Shown: positions 1 through 8,589 of the stretch, piece by piece
How positions within the stretch are numbered: position 1 is the first letter of the stretch
How the letters are laid out: each line of letters starts with the position of its first letter
From: Halarchaeoplasma sp046498385
GTDB lineage: Archaea > Thermoplasmatota > Thermoplasmata > Halarchaeoplasmatales > Halarchaeoplasmataceae
Assembly (NCBI GenBank): GCA_046498385.1
Contig: JAWOAU010000041.1
Location: forward strand, 1 to 27,670
Length of the DNA stretch: 27,670 nt
Reading direction: 5' to 3'
Notes under the pieces: model-generated
The model's database searches: none
What the model saw: the letters and a program-made list of their open reading frames with translations, nothing else
Told to the model about the DNA's origin: nothing
Made by a program: the position numbers and the translations under genes

Positions 1-1600
1 TCTCTATCTCTTGAACCGCTGTATTATTACCATATCTCACACTGATGTAGTTGTTGAAATAGTCGGTAAAAAGTATAGGCGATAATCTAGGATTGTCCGT
101 CCTGGGTATAGGATATCCGTAGGGCTGATCACCGGGAGAGCGTCCGCTGGCCCTGAACTGCACCGTATAATTTCCAGTCGCCTCTATGTACCTGAACATG
201 CCCTGGTGCATATCAGTTATATATACTCTACCATCGAAGCTCTCCTGTGCAAACCTACCGGCGGCAGAGGAAGAAAGAGACGGCGTCTCGATGGTATCGG
301 CGCTGTTCTTGGTCAAAGGCACCATCAACAGGAACGTTACCAGAACAACGACGGTAGATACCCTCACCAGTTCCTTCAGATCGATGTTCTTTGGAGCGTA
401 GTATTTCAGCAGGGCTACTATCAGTACCGAGGCCGGAACGATAGCTGCTAGGAATCCCCTTTCTATATTCCTTCCCTGAGGATGTGTGAACGTATGAAGG
501 AACCATCCGTAGCAGGAAAAGAACCATGCCCCGACTAAGAGTGCTTTTTTAGCATCGTACTTGTAAAAAATGTAGAATGCTATCAACCCTAGCAACGACT
601 GGAAAAAACCAGCACCCATCCTGAGAAGGTTGGTAAACGCGTACTGTGAGCTGGTGGTTTCCGGCCCACCTAAAGAAAAAACAAATATACCCTTTAACAA
701 ACCTTCGTATCGAGATGTGATCATCTCGTTTATACCCGGTATATAGTGGAAAAATAAGAAGAAGGCAAAAACAAATGCTAGACCTATGGGAAGGACGGGA
801 AATAGATAATCCCATCTTACCTTCTTTTTAAATGAAATGAGCGATACCGAAGCTAGTGCTATCAAATTCATCGCGACGATTACGGTCATTCCCGGATGAG
901 ACGGAACTATAACAAACAACACCAGAACCGCCAGCACTCCCAGCCGGTAGTCCTTCTTATCCACATACAAGAACATCGCCAGCCAGAAGGCGGTCCATAT
1001 CATCATGCCGAAGGGCTGCCTGGCAAGATGGTACTCCATGTACCAGTTCAGGGATAAGAACATCAGAGGAGCCACCGGAGCCCACTTCATCGATATCCTT
1101 TTGGAGATAGTGTATATGAACAACACTATGGTGGATGCCAGTAGAGTCGGGAACCATCTGGCATACTCCAGTATATCCACGTCCAACACAAGTAACTGAG
1201 ACGCTTGGAAGATGTGAGAGCCAGGAAACGGGATACGTGCCATATCCCAGACACCGGTCTCCATGATCGACAGCACTTGAGGGATCACATGGTACACGTC
1301 GAATACCGGGACCATATCGTGGACCATGTTCGGTAATGTATAAAGATACAGCACCGGTATCAGCACACTCACTAACGCCAGATACCTGCGGTCACCCTTC
1401 ACCGATAACATTATCCCGAAGAAGGCTAAGATCAACCCGGGCCAGAAGGTCCAGTACAGCGAATTCATGTACCAGAAGACGGAAGGCTCCGGCGCACCGG
1501 GGGACGTTCTAGCCAGGGTTAGAAAGAATAAAAACAAACTAGCAGCTAGTACGAAGACGTGAAACTTCTTTTTTCCAACTAGCTTGTCGATGTTTTTCAC
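1..1600 (-). CDS. GT-C-like multi-pass membrane protein (C-terminus cut by window edge)
   Basis: I translated the minus strand from a GTG at 1600 and it stays open to base 1, giving about 533 residues without a stop. A GAGGG sits just before the GTG. The product has a short basic N-terminus (VKNIDKLVGKKK) followed by many hydrophobic segments of about 20 residues spread over the first ~430 residues. A soluble, probably extracytoplasmic tail follows and runs off the window. The first loop after the initial membrane helices reads FDVYHVIPQVLSIMETG, with a later FPGSHIF. This is the acidic-loop pattern seen in archaeal GT-C fold glycosyltransferases and oligosaccharyltransferase-like proteins that use polyprenyl-phosphate sugars. 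That family assignment is inferred from topology and loop pattern only; no catalytic residue is proven. It could instead be an uncharacterised archaeal membrane protein. It is transcribed alone here, with 137 bases separating it from the next gene upstream. Confidence 0.6.
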   Translation of the reverse strand, partial: MKNIDKLVGKKKFHVFVLAASLFLFFLTLARTSPGAPEPSVFWYMNSLYWTFWPGLILAFFGIMLSVKGDRRYLALVSVLIPVLYLYTLPNMVHDMVPVFDVYHVIPQVLSIMETGVWDMARIPFPGSHIFQASQLLVLDVDILEYARWFPTLLASTIVLFIYTISKRISMKWAPVAPLMFLSLNWYMEYHLARQPFGMMIWTAFWLAMFLYVDKKDYRLGVLAVLVLFVIVPSHPGMTVIVAMNLIALASVSLISFKKKVRWDYLFPVLPIGLAFVFAFFLFFHYIPGINEMITSRYEGLLKGIFVFSLGGPETTSSQYAFTNLLRMGAGFFQSLLGLIAFYIFYKYDAKKALLVGAWFFSCYGWFLHTFTHPQGRNIERGFLAAIVPASVLIVALLKYYAPKNIDLKELVRVSTVVVLVTFLLMVPLTKNSADTIETPSLSSSAAGRFAQESFDGRVYITDMHQGMFRYIEATGNYTVQFRASGRSPGDQPYGYPIPRTDNPRLSPILFTDYFNNYISVRYGNNTAVQEIE

Positions 1601-1737
1601 ATACCCTCAATCGGCCCATCTAATCTAAACTTTTTCTTTCCAAGAGCTTGTCAGGTTCTTAGTAACTCAGACAGATACCCACTTATCGGGTCCACCGGGC
1701 AAACAAGCAGAACATGGTCACCCAAGTACGTTCGAAG

Positions 1738-2823
1738 TCATGGTAATACAGGGATGTTCACCAAAGACTGTATCACGGCCATGTCCCGTTTGATACTGTC
1801 GTTCAACGGTGAGCCGGGGTTGACCCAAGCCTGCACCGCCTCCTCTCTGTAATCCTTATCCGTCTTTCCACCCCATATCCCGAACAAAGTTACCTGCATC
1901 TCCGGGATCTTCACCGCACCGAAGGTCAAGGCTAGGTCGTGGAGCAGGTTCAATACCACCGACGATGAGACCTCGTGCTGTCTGTCTATGGAATGAGGGA
2001 TCTCCAGGATAAAGTAGGGTATCTCGGAATTCTCGGCATGGGAGCCCATGTTTCTATCGGTGGATATTAACGCGGTCGCGATGTTCTTATCCCATGAAAA
2101 CCTTTCAAGGGATTCAACTATGCGTATGTCGTTCTTCTCCGCATCTGTCTTAGAGACATTTCCCCTCACCCGTGCAGCGTTCAAGTTTCCACGGAGATAA
2201 CTCAACTCCTGGGTAGCGAACTTGGCTTTACGGGTCATCAGCTTACCACGATTGCGGAAGTTGTACCTTATATCTCCTATATTCGTATACATCCCCATCA
2301 TCTTGAGATCGGAATTGCCGTACTTATCCCTGATATGATGGTCCACTTCAGATTCAACTATGGTGCTGAGCAAGTAGTCGAAGTCCTCGGCAGATATTTG
2401 TCCTTTGTCTGTATCCAAGGGAAACCTACGGGATATGAACCGGAAGTAAGCCAGGTTGGAATCTATAGACAAAAATACGGACTTGCTGGACAGCGTGGGA
2501 TCTATCTCGGTACGGTAGAGGTACTCCACCCAATCCACGAACTCGTTCCAGTTATCGAAGTGTATCAGTCCGGAGGATATAAGGCAGTCCTTGTAGTCCA
2601 AAAATCCAGGAATGTCCGAGGAATGGCAGTAATTATCCAGCCCAGTGCAGTAATCAAAGGTACTTTTACCCCGAAGAGATACGAGGTAGTGTTCATCTTT
2701 AAACTCTATGTCCAATATGGTGTTATGAAAATAAGGTTCCTCGATACTCAGATGATTGATATCGTGCTTTCTAGCGGTGTTGATAAGAAGCATTATCTTT
2801 TGTTTTGTAAGTGTGTACTCCAT
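1738..2823 (-). CDS. PIN-like nuclease domain protein, partner of a CARF-like protein
   Basis: This is a 361-residue protein. I chose the ATG at 2823 because GGAGGATT at the end of the upstream gene is a good ribosome site about ten bases before it; an ATG at 2856 would overlap the neighbour by 28 bases. The family is not named with certainty. The central part has the acidic pattern of a PIN-fold RNase: a strand ending in SIDSN (D121), a helix with VESEVDHHI (E157/E159), NDIRIVE (D232), and a strand ending in LISTDRNM (D256). This matches the D-E-D-D order of PIN domains. The first ~115 residues and the last ~80 (with FGIWGGKTDKDYREEA) are unfamiliar and could be a sensor, dimerisation or targeting region. 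It follows a CARF-like gene with only five bases between, so the two are almost certainly co-translated. I infer a single-strand RNA or DNA cutter controlled by the neighbour. Less likely, it is a housekeeping RNA-processing enzyme. Confidence 0.55.
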   Translation of the reverse strand: MEYTLTKQKIMLLINTARKHDINHLSIEEPYFHNTILDIEFKDEHYLVSLRGKSTFDYCTGLDNYCHSSDIPGFLDYKDCLISSGLIHFDNWNEFVDWVEYLYRTEIDPTLSSKSVFLSIDSNLAYFRFISRRFPLDTDKGQISAEDFDYLLSTIVESEVDHHIRDKYGNSDLKMMGMYTNIGDIRYNFRNRGKLMTRKAKFATQELSYLRGNLNAARVRGNVSKTDAEKNDIRIVESLERFSWDKNIATALISTDRNMGSHAENSEIPYFILEIPHSIDRQHEVSSSVVLNLLHDLALTFGAVKIPEMQVTLFGIWGGKTDKDYREEAVQAWVNPGSPLNDSIKRDMAVIQSLVNIPVLP

Positions 2824-2828
2824 ATTAT

Positions 2829-3257
2829 CTAATCCTCCAAAAGGTCCTTCAGACATAGATTTACGTGATCCAGTAAGGGATAAGGGGAATCCATGGGGAC
2901 GTCAGATGATAGGTAGAAAACGTGATCGAAACTTTCGTTAATACCGTTTATAAATATCCCTGCAATTATCTCCTTACGTGCCCCGGATATATCCAGTATG
3001 ATAGATCCTTCGGACAAGAGACCGTTTATAGCTTCCCGCGCAGTCCGGGGTGAAGTGACTGTCTTGACCTTCAATTCCGCATCACCTCCGTAAGCGGATA
3101 TCAAACTGGCGGCGTTCTTAGAAAAGGCACCAGTATCAACTCCGTGGGAAAGTATCAGTACGGAGTCAGGGATGATATTCCGTCGGCTGATCACCGCCCA
3201 GAGGGAGTTCAACGAAGACCAATGATCGTAGTCTAAAAAGCATACGTATTTTTTCAT
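2829..3257 (-). CDS. Small CARF-like Rossmann-fold protein
   Basis: This 142-residue protein alternates predicted strands and helices. It opens with a hydrophobic strand (KKYVCFLDYD), then IIPDSVLILSHG, a helix, a second strand (ELKVKTV), and then the strand-turn-helix SIILDISGARKEIIAGIF at about residues 90-107. The last segment resembles the ligand-gripping NvTGGTK-type motif of CARF/DUF1887 domains, which bind cyclic oligoadenylates, although SGARK is a degenerate form. There is no effector domain on the same chain, and 142 residues is the size of one bare CARF unit. The effector is probably the PIN-like protein encoded immediately downstream, a CARF-PIN pair split over two genes. No CRISPR locus is visible in the window. 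A different Rossmann-type nucleotide or NAD sensor is possible; I rate the CARF reading as likely but unproven. Confidence 0.55.
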   Translation of the reverse strand: MKKYVCFLDYDHWSSLNSLWAVISRRNIIPDSVLILSHGVDTGAFSKNAASLISAYGGDAELKVKTVTSPRTAREAINGLLSEGSIILDISGARKEIIAGIFINGINESFDHVFYLSSDVPMDSPYPLLDHVNLCLKDLLED

Positions 3258-3434
3258 CTTATGACGTCCTTTATCGTATTACACCAAGAAAGGGTTTTGT
3301 GTTTGTAAAAACCGGTGTACTCTGTCATCGAAACCAGAGCTTACTACCCATATTTATGGTTTTGTTAACACTTTTCCCATCGATCTTCATCAACAAGCGG
3401 ATCATCTTCCTCTATATCCCCTTGCACTTATCAA

Positions 3435-3506
3435 GCCACCGGGGGGATTCGAACCCCCGGCCTATGGTTTACGAAACCATCGCTCCACCAGCTGAGCTAC
3501 GGTGGC
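3435..3506 (-). tRNA. tRNA-Thr (anticodon CGU)
   Basis: On the minus strand the 72 bases fold as a complete cloverleaf. The acceptor stem GCCACCG pairs with CGGTGGC. The D arm is GCTC/GAGC, the anticodon stem ATGGT/ACCAT encloses TTCGTAA (anticodon CGT, reading ACG threonine codons), the variable loop has five bases, and the T arm GGGGG/CCCCC encloses TTCGAAT. CCA is not encoded and there is no intron. It lies only seven bases downstream of the pgk stop on the same strand. An AT-rich ATATTTAAAAAGG just inside the end of pgk could be its own TATA element. Confidence 0.96.
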
Positions 3507-3513
3507 AGTTATT

Positions 3514-4776
3514 TTAGGATCTCTGAAAAGGTCCCTTTTTAAATATGCGTTTCGATTTTTCCAGAGCCTCGAGTCCCGGTAAATGTCTGCCTGCCAGGAA
3601 GTTTATACAAGAACCGCCGCCGGTGGATATATGGTCGATGCTTTCGGATATATCAAGCTTCTCAAGCACGGCTGTGGAATGACCGCCGCCGATTATTGAG
3701 TATGCATCGGAATGGGCGGCGGTTCGGAATATTTCAGTAGTACCTATGGAAAATTCATCGTGTTCAAAAGCACCGGCGGGACCGTTTATCAGCACGAGTT
3801 CGGCTAGGTTTATCTGTCCGCTGTATTCAAAGATGGTCTCTATACCTATATCCATTATCGCCTCCGAAGTGGGAAGTCCGGGTAAGGAAACAACATTGCG
3901 CCTGCCGTTGTTGCCCACCGCTACATCCTTGGGCACTCCTATCTTATCTTCCCATTCATCCAACATCGACGAGGCTTTTTCAACCAATTTCTCGTGATCT
4001 GAGTATTCGTTCTCTATGAACGACATGCTCCCTTCTCCCAGCTCCACCCCCTTAGCCATGAGGAAAATCTGGCCCACCAGACCCATGGTGAGTATACGGT
4101 CCATAGAATCCTGCTCAAGCATATGCCGAGCTACGTCTATGGAATCTTCAACTTTCACTCCGCCTAACAAAGCTATCTTAGGCGAGAGGTCCGGTTCAAA
4201 GGCCTTGCCCATGTCCTCTATCTCTTTCTGCATCACCCTTCCCGCTAAATTTGGGACCAGTTCGGCGAATCCCACAAGGGTGGGTTGGGCCCGGTGAGAT
4301 GCTGCAAAGGCATCGTGTACGAAAAAGTCTATCATGGGAGCCAGGTGTTTTACTATGTGCGTACCTTCGAACTTGGATTTTTCTCCCTTCAACGCAACTT
4401 CTTCGGCATAGAAACGAGTATTCTCTAGAAGTATCTTTTCTCCGGGCTTCATGGAGCGGACCCTCCGCCGTACGTGGCTTTCAAATAAACCGTCAACGTA
4501 CTCCACATGTCTACCCAAAAGTTGACTCATCCTTATGGCATGGGTGTTCGTGGAGGTGAAATCGTTTTTCCCAGGACGGCTCTGGTGAGCGAGGATTATC
4601 ACCTTGGACTTTTCTAAGTCTCGAAGGGTGGAAAGATGACTGCGTATTCTATAGTCATCCAATATCCTACCGGATTTCGGATCCAGCGGTGAATTGATAT
4701 CTACCCTTACCAACACGGTCCTTCCTTCAAGGTTAAAATCATCCAGCGTGAAGATGTCCCATGGTTTGCTCGGCAT
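3514..4776 (-). CDS. pgk: Phosphoglycerate kinase
   Basis: This 420-residue enzyme transfers phosphate between 1,3-bisphosphoglycerate and ADP in cytoplasmic glycolysis and gluconeogenesis. Recognisable elements in order: the N-terminal VLVRVDINSPLD substrate segment, HQSRPG, ILLENTRFYAEE, VHDAFAASHRAQPT (the conserved DxFxxxHR), the hinge-region LLGGVKVEDS, and the C-terminal nucleotide-binding GGGHSTAVL and STGGGS loops. The length is normal for archaeal PGK. There is no strong ribosome site before the ATG, but a TATA-like box about 30 bases upstream suggests a nearly leaderless mRNA. It is divergent from gap, the preceding enzyme in the pathway, with 103 bases between them. This arrangement allows joint control of the two triose steps from one intergenic region. 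Confidence 0.96.
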   Translation of the reverse strand: MPSKPWDIFTLDDFNLEGRTVLVRVDINSPLDPKSGRILDDYRIRSHLSTLRDLEKSKVIILAHQSRPGKNDFTSTNTHAIRMSQLLGRHVEYVDGLFESHVRRRVRSMKPGEKILLENTRFYAEEVALKGEKSKFEGTHIVKHLAPMIDFFVHDAFAASHRAQPTLVGFAELVPNLAGRVMQKEIEDMGKAFEPDLSPKIALLGGVKVEDSIDVARHMLEQDSMDRILTMGLVGQIFLMAKGVELGEGSMSFIENEYSDHEKLVEKASSMLDEWEDKIGVPKDVAVGNNGRRNVVSLPGLPTSEAIMDIGIETIFEYSGQINLAELVLINGPAGAFEHDEFSIGTTEIFRTAAHSDAYSIIGGGHSTAVLEKLDISESIDHISTGGGSCINFLAGRHLPGLEALEKSKRIFKKGPFQRS

Positions 4777-4802
4777 TTTATCGTGTGGAGATTACACCTT
4801 CG

Positions 4803-4815
4803 GAATATAAGCTTT
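4803..4815 (-). promoter_or_regulatory. TATA-like promoter element of pgk
   Basis: On the minus strand the sequence reads AAGCTTATATTCC, centred about 32 bases before the pgk ATG. An archaeal start about 26 bases downstream falls within a few bases of the ATG, which fits the lack of a clear ribosome site. The call rests on pattern and spacing only. Confidence 0.4.
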
Positions 4816-4879
4816 ACTTAATCCGAAAGACCGCAATATTCATATTATCCACCTAGTTTAGGGTCTTACAGGGGATAAA

Positions 4880-5887
4880 ATGACGGTAAAAGTAGGAATA
4901 AACGGATATGGAACGGTAGGAAAAAGGGTCGCAGACGCCGTAAATCAGCAGAGCGATATGGAGGTAATAGGTGTATCCAAGAGGAGCCCGACTTACGAAG
5001 CACGTCTGGCCAATGAACTTGGATATCCCTTTTATGCGGCGTCGGAAGATCATCTAGATGCTTTCAAAAAGAAAGGGATCCAGGTCGATGGTATGCTGGA
5101 CGACCTTTTGGCGGCGGCAGATATAATCGTGGACGGTACTCCAAAAAAGGCGGGTTACAAGCCGATCTACGAAAAGGCCGGTGTAAAGGCGATGTGGCAG
5201 GGAGGAGAAAAACACTCTCTGACCGGACTTTCCTTTAACTCGATGGCAAATTATGAAGAGGCATACGGTGCCGATTACGTAAGAGTTGTCTCTTGTAATA
5301 CCACCGGTCTGCTGAGGACCCTGTATCCCATCTACGAGGACGTAGGGTTTGACAGATGTACCGCAGTGATGATACGGAGGGGTGCAGATCCATGGGATAC
5401 AAAAAGAGGTCCCATAAACTCCATAAATCCGGTACTCAACATACCGTCCCATCACGGACCGGACGTGCAGAGCGTGGTACCGGAAATAAACATCCAAACT
5501 ACGGCTGTGAAAGTACCCACCACCATAATGCACCTGCACAGTGTAATAGTGGACTTGAAAAAGGACGTGGATACGGACTACATACTTGATCTTTGGGAAA
5601 AAACTCCTCGGGTCAAATTCTTTGAAGCTTCTCAAGGAGTGGACTCCACCGCTAAGATCATGGAATGGGCTAAAGACAGGGATAACGTCAGAGGAGACAT
5701 AAACGAGATAGCGGTTTGGAAGGACGGAACTCAGGTAAAGGATGGTACCTTGTACTACTACCAGGCCATACACCAGGAGAGCGACATTATTCCGGAGAAC
5801 ATCGACGCCATAAGGGCGATGATGGAGATGGAAGAAGATAAGCTCAAAAGTATAGAGAAAACCAATGCGGCCATGGCTATAGAGTAG
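4880..5887 (+). CDS. gap: Type II (archaeal) glyceraldehyde-3-phosphate dehydrogenase
   Basis: This 335-residue enzyme performs the NAD(P)-dependent phosphorylating oxidation of glyceraldehyde 3-phosphate, or the reverse in gluconeogenesis, in the cytoplasm. The Rossmann fingerprint GINGYGTVGKRVA opens the protein. The active-site cysteine is C139 in VSCNTTGL, and TTIMHLHS (H218/H220) supplies the histidine region. IIVDGTPKK and the short IRRGADPWD are typical of the archaeal type II enzyme and not of bacterial gapA. AGGGG lies five bases before the ATG. purB follows after nine bases, so they share a transcript. The divergent pgk encodes the next pathway step. Confidence 0.97.
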   Translation: MTVKVGINGYGTVGKRVADAVNQQSDMEVIGVSKRSPTYEARLANELGYPFYAASEDHLDAFKKKGIQVDGMLDDLLAAADIIVDGTPKKAGYKPIYEKAGVKAMWQGGEKHSLTGLSFNSMANYEEAYGADYVRVVSCNTTGLLRTLYPIYEDVGFDRCTAVMIRRGADPWDTKRGPINSINPVLNIPSHHGPDVQSVVPEINIQTTAVKVPTTIMHLHSVIVDLKKDVDTDYILDLWEKTPRVKFFEASQGVDSTAKIMEWAKDRDNVRGDINEIAVWKDGTQVKDGTLYYYQAIHQESDIIPENIDAIRAMMEMEEDKLKSIEKTNAAMAIE

Positions 5888-5896
5888 TGATATCTT

Positions 5897-7231
5897 ATGA
5901 TCGTGTGCCCTTTGGACTACAGGTACGGTAGAGACAAAATCAAGAGCATATTCAGCAAGGAGAACCTCGTTCAAAAGTTACTGGACGTGGAATCCGCCCT
6001 TGCCAGGGCACACGCAGAAGTGGGGAACATACCTCCTGAAGCTGCCGAAGTCATCTCAAGGAACGCTGACTCGGACAACGTTGACTGGCGTGAGGTCGAA
6101 CGTGTGGAGAAAGAAGAAACAAAGCATGATATAATGGCCCTGGTTAAAGTGATGGGTCGTTTCTGCGGCGACTCTGAAAGATACATACACCTGGGCGCAA
6201 CTTCCAACGACGTAATCGATACCGCCAACGGACTGATACTGAAAGAAGCCGTTGAGGTGATACGTGAAGATCTGGTAATGCTCCGTAATACGCTGGTTAA
6301 AAGGGCAAAAGAACACCGGGATACGGTGATGGTGGGAAGAACCCATGCCCAGCACGCCGTACCCATCACCTTCGGTTTAAAGGTGGCCGTCTACGTTAAG
6401 GAGATCGAACGGTATATAGAACGCTTAGACCAGTTAAAGGAAAGAGTGGCAGTCGGTAAGATGAGCGGTGCGGTAGGAACCGGGGCCGCCCTGGGAGAAC
6501 ATGCACAGAAAATACAGCAATTGGTGATGGAGGACCTGTCCCTCGGTACGGAAGAGATCGCCTCCCAAGTGGTCGGCCGAGACAGATACGCCGAACTGGT
6601 ATGTTTCGCCGCTTCCCTGTCCGGTTCGCTACAAAAATACTCGACCGAAGTAAGAAACCTTCAGCGGCCGGAGATAATGGAGGCGGCAGAGGCCTTCGAT
6701 GTGAAAAAGCAGGTGGGCAGCTCCACAATGGCCCACAAGAAGAATCCCATCGTCGCGGAGAACATCTGTGGTTTGGCTAAGACCATCCGTGGATTCGTGG
6801 TGCCCACCTTGGAGAACATAATCACCTGGCACGAACGTGACCTCACCAACTCATCCTCGGAACGCATCACACTGGGACATACCCTGATCCTCCTTGATGA
6901 CATTTTGGTAAAGACCGATAAGCTGTTCAAAAATCTGGAGATATTTCCGGAGAACATGAAAAAGAACCTCGAACTCAGCCAAGGTCTCATAATGGGTGAA
7001 GCGGTGATGATAAGATTAAGTGAAAAGGGTATGAGCCGACAGCAGGCCCATGAATTGATCCGTAAGGCCTCCATGGAGGCCCGTGCAGGAGACAAGAGAT
7101 TCAAGGAGATATTGTTGGAAGATGACGAACTGATGTCGCTGATCGATCCGGAAGAACTCGAGTCCTTGATGGACCCTGCAAACTATACCGGCAGGTCAAA
7201 AGAACTGGTGGATTCTCTGGAACCCTGGTAG
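5897..7231 (+). CDS. purB: Adenylosuccinate lyase
   Basis: This 444-residue member of the fumarase/aspartase superfamily catalyses two fumarate-releasing steps of purine synthesis: SAICAR to AICAR, and adenylosuccinate to AMP. Visible signatures are LGATSNDVIDTA (about residues 99-110), GRTHAQHA with the catalytic-region histidine at H150, and the superfamily loop GSSTMAHKKNP at 274-284, which holds the catalytic serine. The protein starts with VCPLDYRYG, the usual PurB opening. The length is normal. It is translationally close to gap (nine-base gap). The stop is TAG, one of several ordinary uses of TAG as a terminator in this window. Confidence 0.96.
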   Translation: MIVCPLDYRYGRDKIKSIFSKENLVQKLLDVESALARAHAEVGNIPPEAAEVISRNADSDNVDWREVERVEKEETKHDIMALVKVMGRFCGDSERYIHLGATSNDVIDTANGLILKEAVEVIREDLVMLRNTLVKRAKEHRDTVMVGRTHAQHAVPITFGLKVAVYVKEIERYIERLDQLKERVAVGKMSGAVGTGAALGEHAQKIQQLVMEDLSLGTEEIASQVVGRDRYAELVCFAASLSGSLQKYSTEVRNLQRPEIMEAAEAFDVKKQVGSSTMAHKKNPIVAENICGLAKTIRGFVVPTLENIITWHERDLTNSSSERITLGHTLILLDDILVKTDKLFKNLEIFPENMKKNLELSQGLIMGEAVMIRLSEKGMSRQQAHELIRKASMEARAGDKRFKEILLEDDELMSLIDPEELESLMDPANYTGRSKELVDSLEPW

Positions 7232-7288
7232 TTTTCCACTAAAAATTACTCTTAAACGAGGAAAAAAAGCGGTGTTAGCACGCAAAAC

Positions 7289-7297
7289 GTTATATTG
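7289..7297 (+). promoter_or_regulatory. TATA-like element for thiC, probably leaderless start
   Basis: GTTATATTG is centred about 28 bases before the thiC ATG at 7321, the distance expected between an archaeal TATA box and the transcription start. Transcription would then begin at or next to the ATG, giving a leaderless mRNA. GGGGG at 7300-7304 is too far from the ATG to act as a normal ribosome site. There is no TPP riboswitch pattern in 7232-7320. Confidence 0.4.
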
Positions 7298-7320
7298 AAG
7301 GGGGAATCATAATCATCCAC

Positions 7321-8586
7321 ATGACGTTGATGGAAGAGTGCGAGAGGACTGTACCTGAATACGTTGAACACGGGGCGAGTTTAGAACCTGTTTCTGCTGA
7401 GAAATTAGTCAAACTTATTGCCTCCGGACGTGCGGTGATACCCTGCAACCCAATACATCAGCCGATACCTAAACCTATAGGGGAGGGGCTCAAGGTAAAA
7501 GTAAATGTTAATCTGGGAACTTCAAAAGATAATGCGAATATAAAATTAGAACTGGAAAAGCTCCGAACCGCCGAAAAGTACGGAGCGGACGCCGTGATGG
7601 ACCTCAGCACTGGAGGGGATGTGGACAATATCCGTAAAACAGTGATAGAAGCAACTGAACTACCTGTGGGCAGCGTACCCATATATCAGTGCGGCCTGGA
7701 GATGGCTAGGAAAGATGCGCTGATAGATATGACATCCGATGATATGTTCAACAGCATAAGAAAGCATGCCCAGGACGGTATCGATTTTGTTACGGTACAC
7801 TGCGGAGTTACCAAAGGAGTGGTGGATAGGTTGAAGAAAACGGATAGAGTAACCGATGTTGTCAGCAGAGGCGGTTCCTTTCTGACGGCGTGGATACTGC
7901 ACCATCAGGAAGAGAATCCACTTTACGCAGAATTCGATTATCTGCTTGAGATCGCAAGGGAGTACGATCTCACCCTAAGTTTGGGAGACGGCTTAAGGCC
8001 TGGTTCCATAGCAGACGCCTCTGACAGGCCGCAGATCCAGGAACTCATCGAGCTGGGAGAACTGGTGGACCGGTCCAGGGAGGCAAAGGTCCAAGCGATG
8101 GTGGAAGGACCGGGGCACGTACCCATAAATCAGATCGCAGCCAACGTGAGTATGGAGAAGTGTTTGTGTAAAGGGGCACCGTTCTATGTGCTGGGTCCCC
8201 TGGTAACGGACTTTGCTCCCGGCTACGACCACATCTCCGGAGCCATCGGAGGTGCCATAGCCGCATATAACGGAGCGGACTTCCTCTGTTACGTAACTCC
8301 GGCGGAGCATTTAGGGTTGCCTGACGTAGATGATGTGGTAGAAGGTATCGTAGCATCTAAGATCGCAGCCCATGCCGCAGACCTCGCCAGAGGTATCGAC
8401 AAAGATATCGACAGGGAGATCTCTACCGCCCGTAAAGAACTAGATTGGAAGAGGATGTTCGATAAAGTTGTCGATCCCTACAAGGCTAAAAAGTTCAGAG
8501 ACGAGAAAAACATTGATGAAAAAGAAACCTGTTCCATGTGCGGCGACGTTTGTGCCATAAAAATACTGAAAGATTTCCTCGGATGA
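7321..8586 (+). CDS. thiC: Phosphomethylpyrimidine synthase (ThiC)
   Basis: This radical-SAM enzyme rearranges aminoimidazole ribotide into the hydroxymethylpyrimidine phosphate used for thiamine. The 421-residue length matches the short archaeal form. Family landmarks are VNVNLGTSKD, the barrel segment ADAVMDLSTGGD, VTVHCGVT, SLGDGLRPGS, VEGPGHVPI and VLGPLVTDFAPGYDHI. The C-terminal iron-sulfur motif C404-x2-C407-x3-C411 (CSMCGDVCAIK) ligates the radical-SAM cluster. Bacterial ThiC usually has one more residue before the last cysteine; I believe the shorter spacing is normal for archaeal proteins. Aminoimidazole ribotide comes from purine synthesis, so the purB neighbour may be more than coincidental, though no other thiamine gene is present. 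It ends three bases from the convergent urocanase gene. Confidence 0.96.
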   Translation: MTLMEECERTVPEYVEHGASLEPVSAEKLVKLIASGRAVIPCNPIHQPIPKPIGEGLKVKVNVNLGTSKDNANIKLELEKLRTAEKYGADAVMDLSTGGDVDNIRKTVIEATELPVGSVPIYQCGLEMARKDALIDMTSDDMFNSIRKHAQDGIDFVTVHCGVTKGVVDRLKKTDRVTDVVSRGGSFLTAWILHHQEENPLYAEFDYLLEIAREYDLTLSLGDGLRPGSIADASDRPQIQELIELGELVDRSREAKVQAMVEGPGHVPINQIAANVSMEKCLCKGAPFYVLGPLVTDFAPGYDHISGAIGGAIAAYNGADFLCYVTPAEHLGLPDVDDVVEGIVASKIAAHAADLARGIDKDIDREISTARKELDWKRMFDKVVDPYKAKKFRDEKNIDEKETCSMCGDVCAIKILKDFLG

Positions 8587-8589
8587 TAT

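Noticed and set aside
2335..2832. A 165-codon plus-strand frame opposite the PIN-like gene
   Set aside because: It is antisense to a gene with a good ribosome site, coupled translation and recognisable motifs. Its product has no domain pattern.
5054..5974. A 306-codon open frame on the minus strand opposite gap
   Set aside because: It is the mirror of a certain gap coding frame, has a composition unlike a real protein, and matches no family. Long antisense frames arise from the codon bias of gap.
7232..7320. Possible TPP riboswitch before thiC
   Set aside because: The region lacks the CUGAGA and related conserved segments and is too short. A TATA box at the right distance from the ATG suggests a leaderless mRNA instead.
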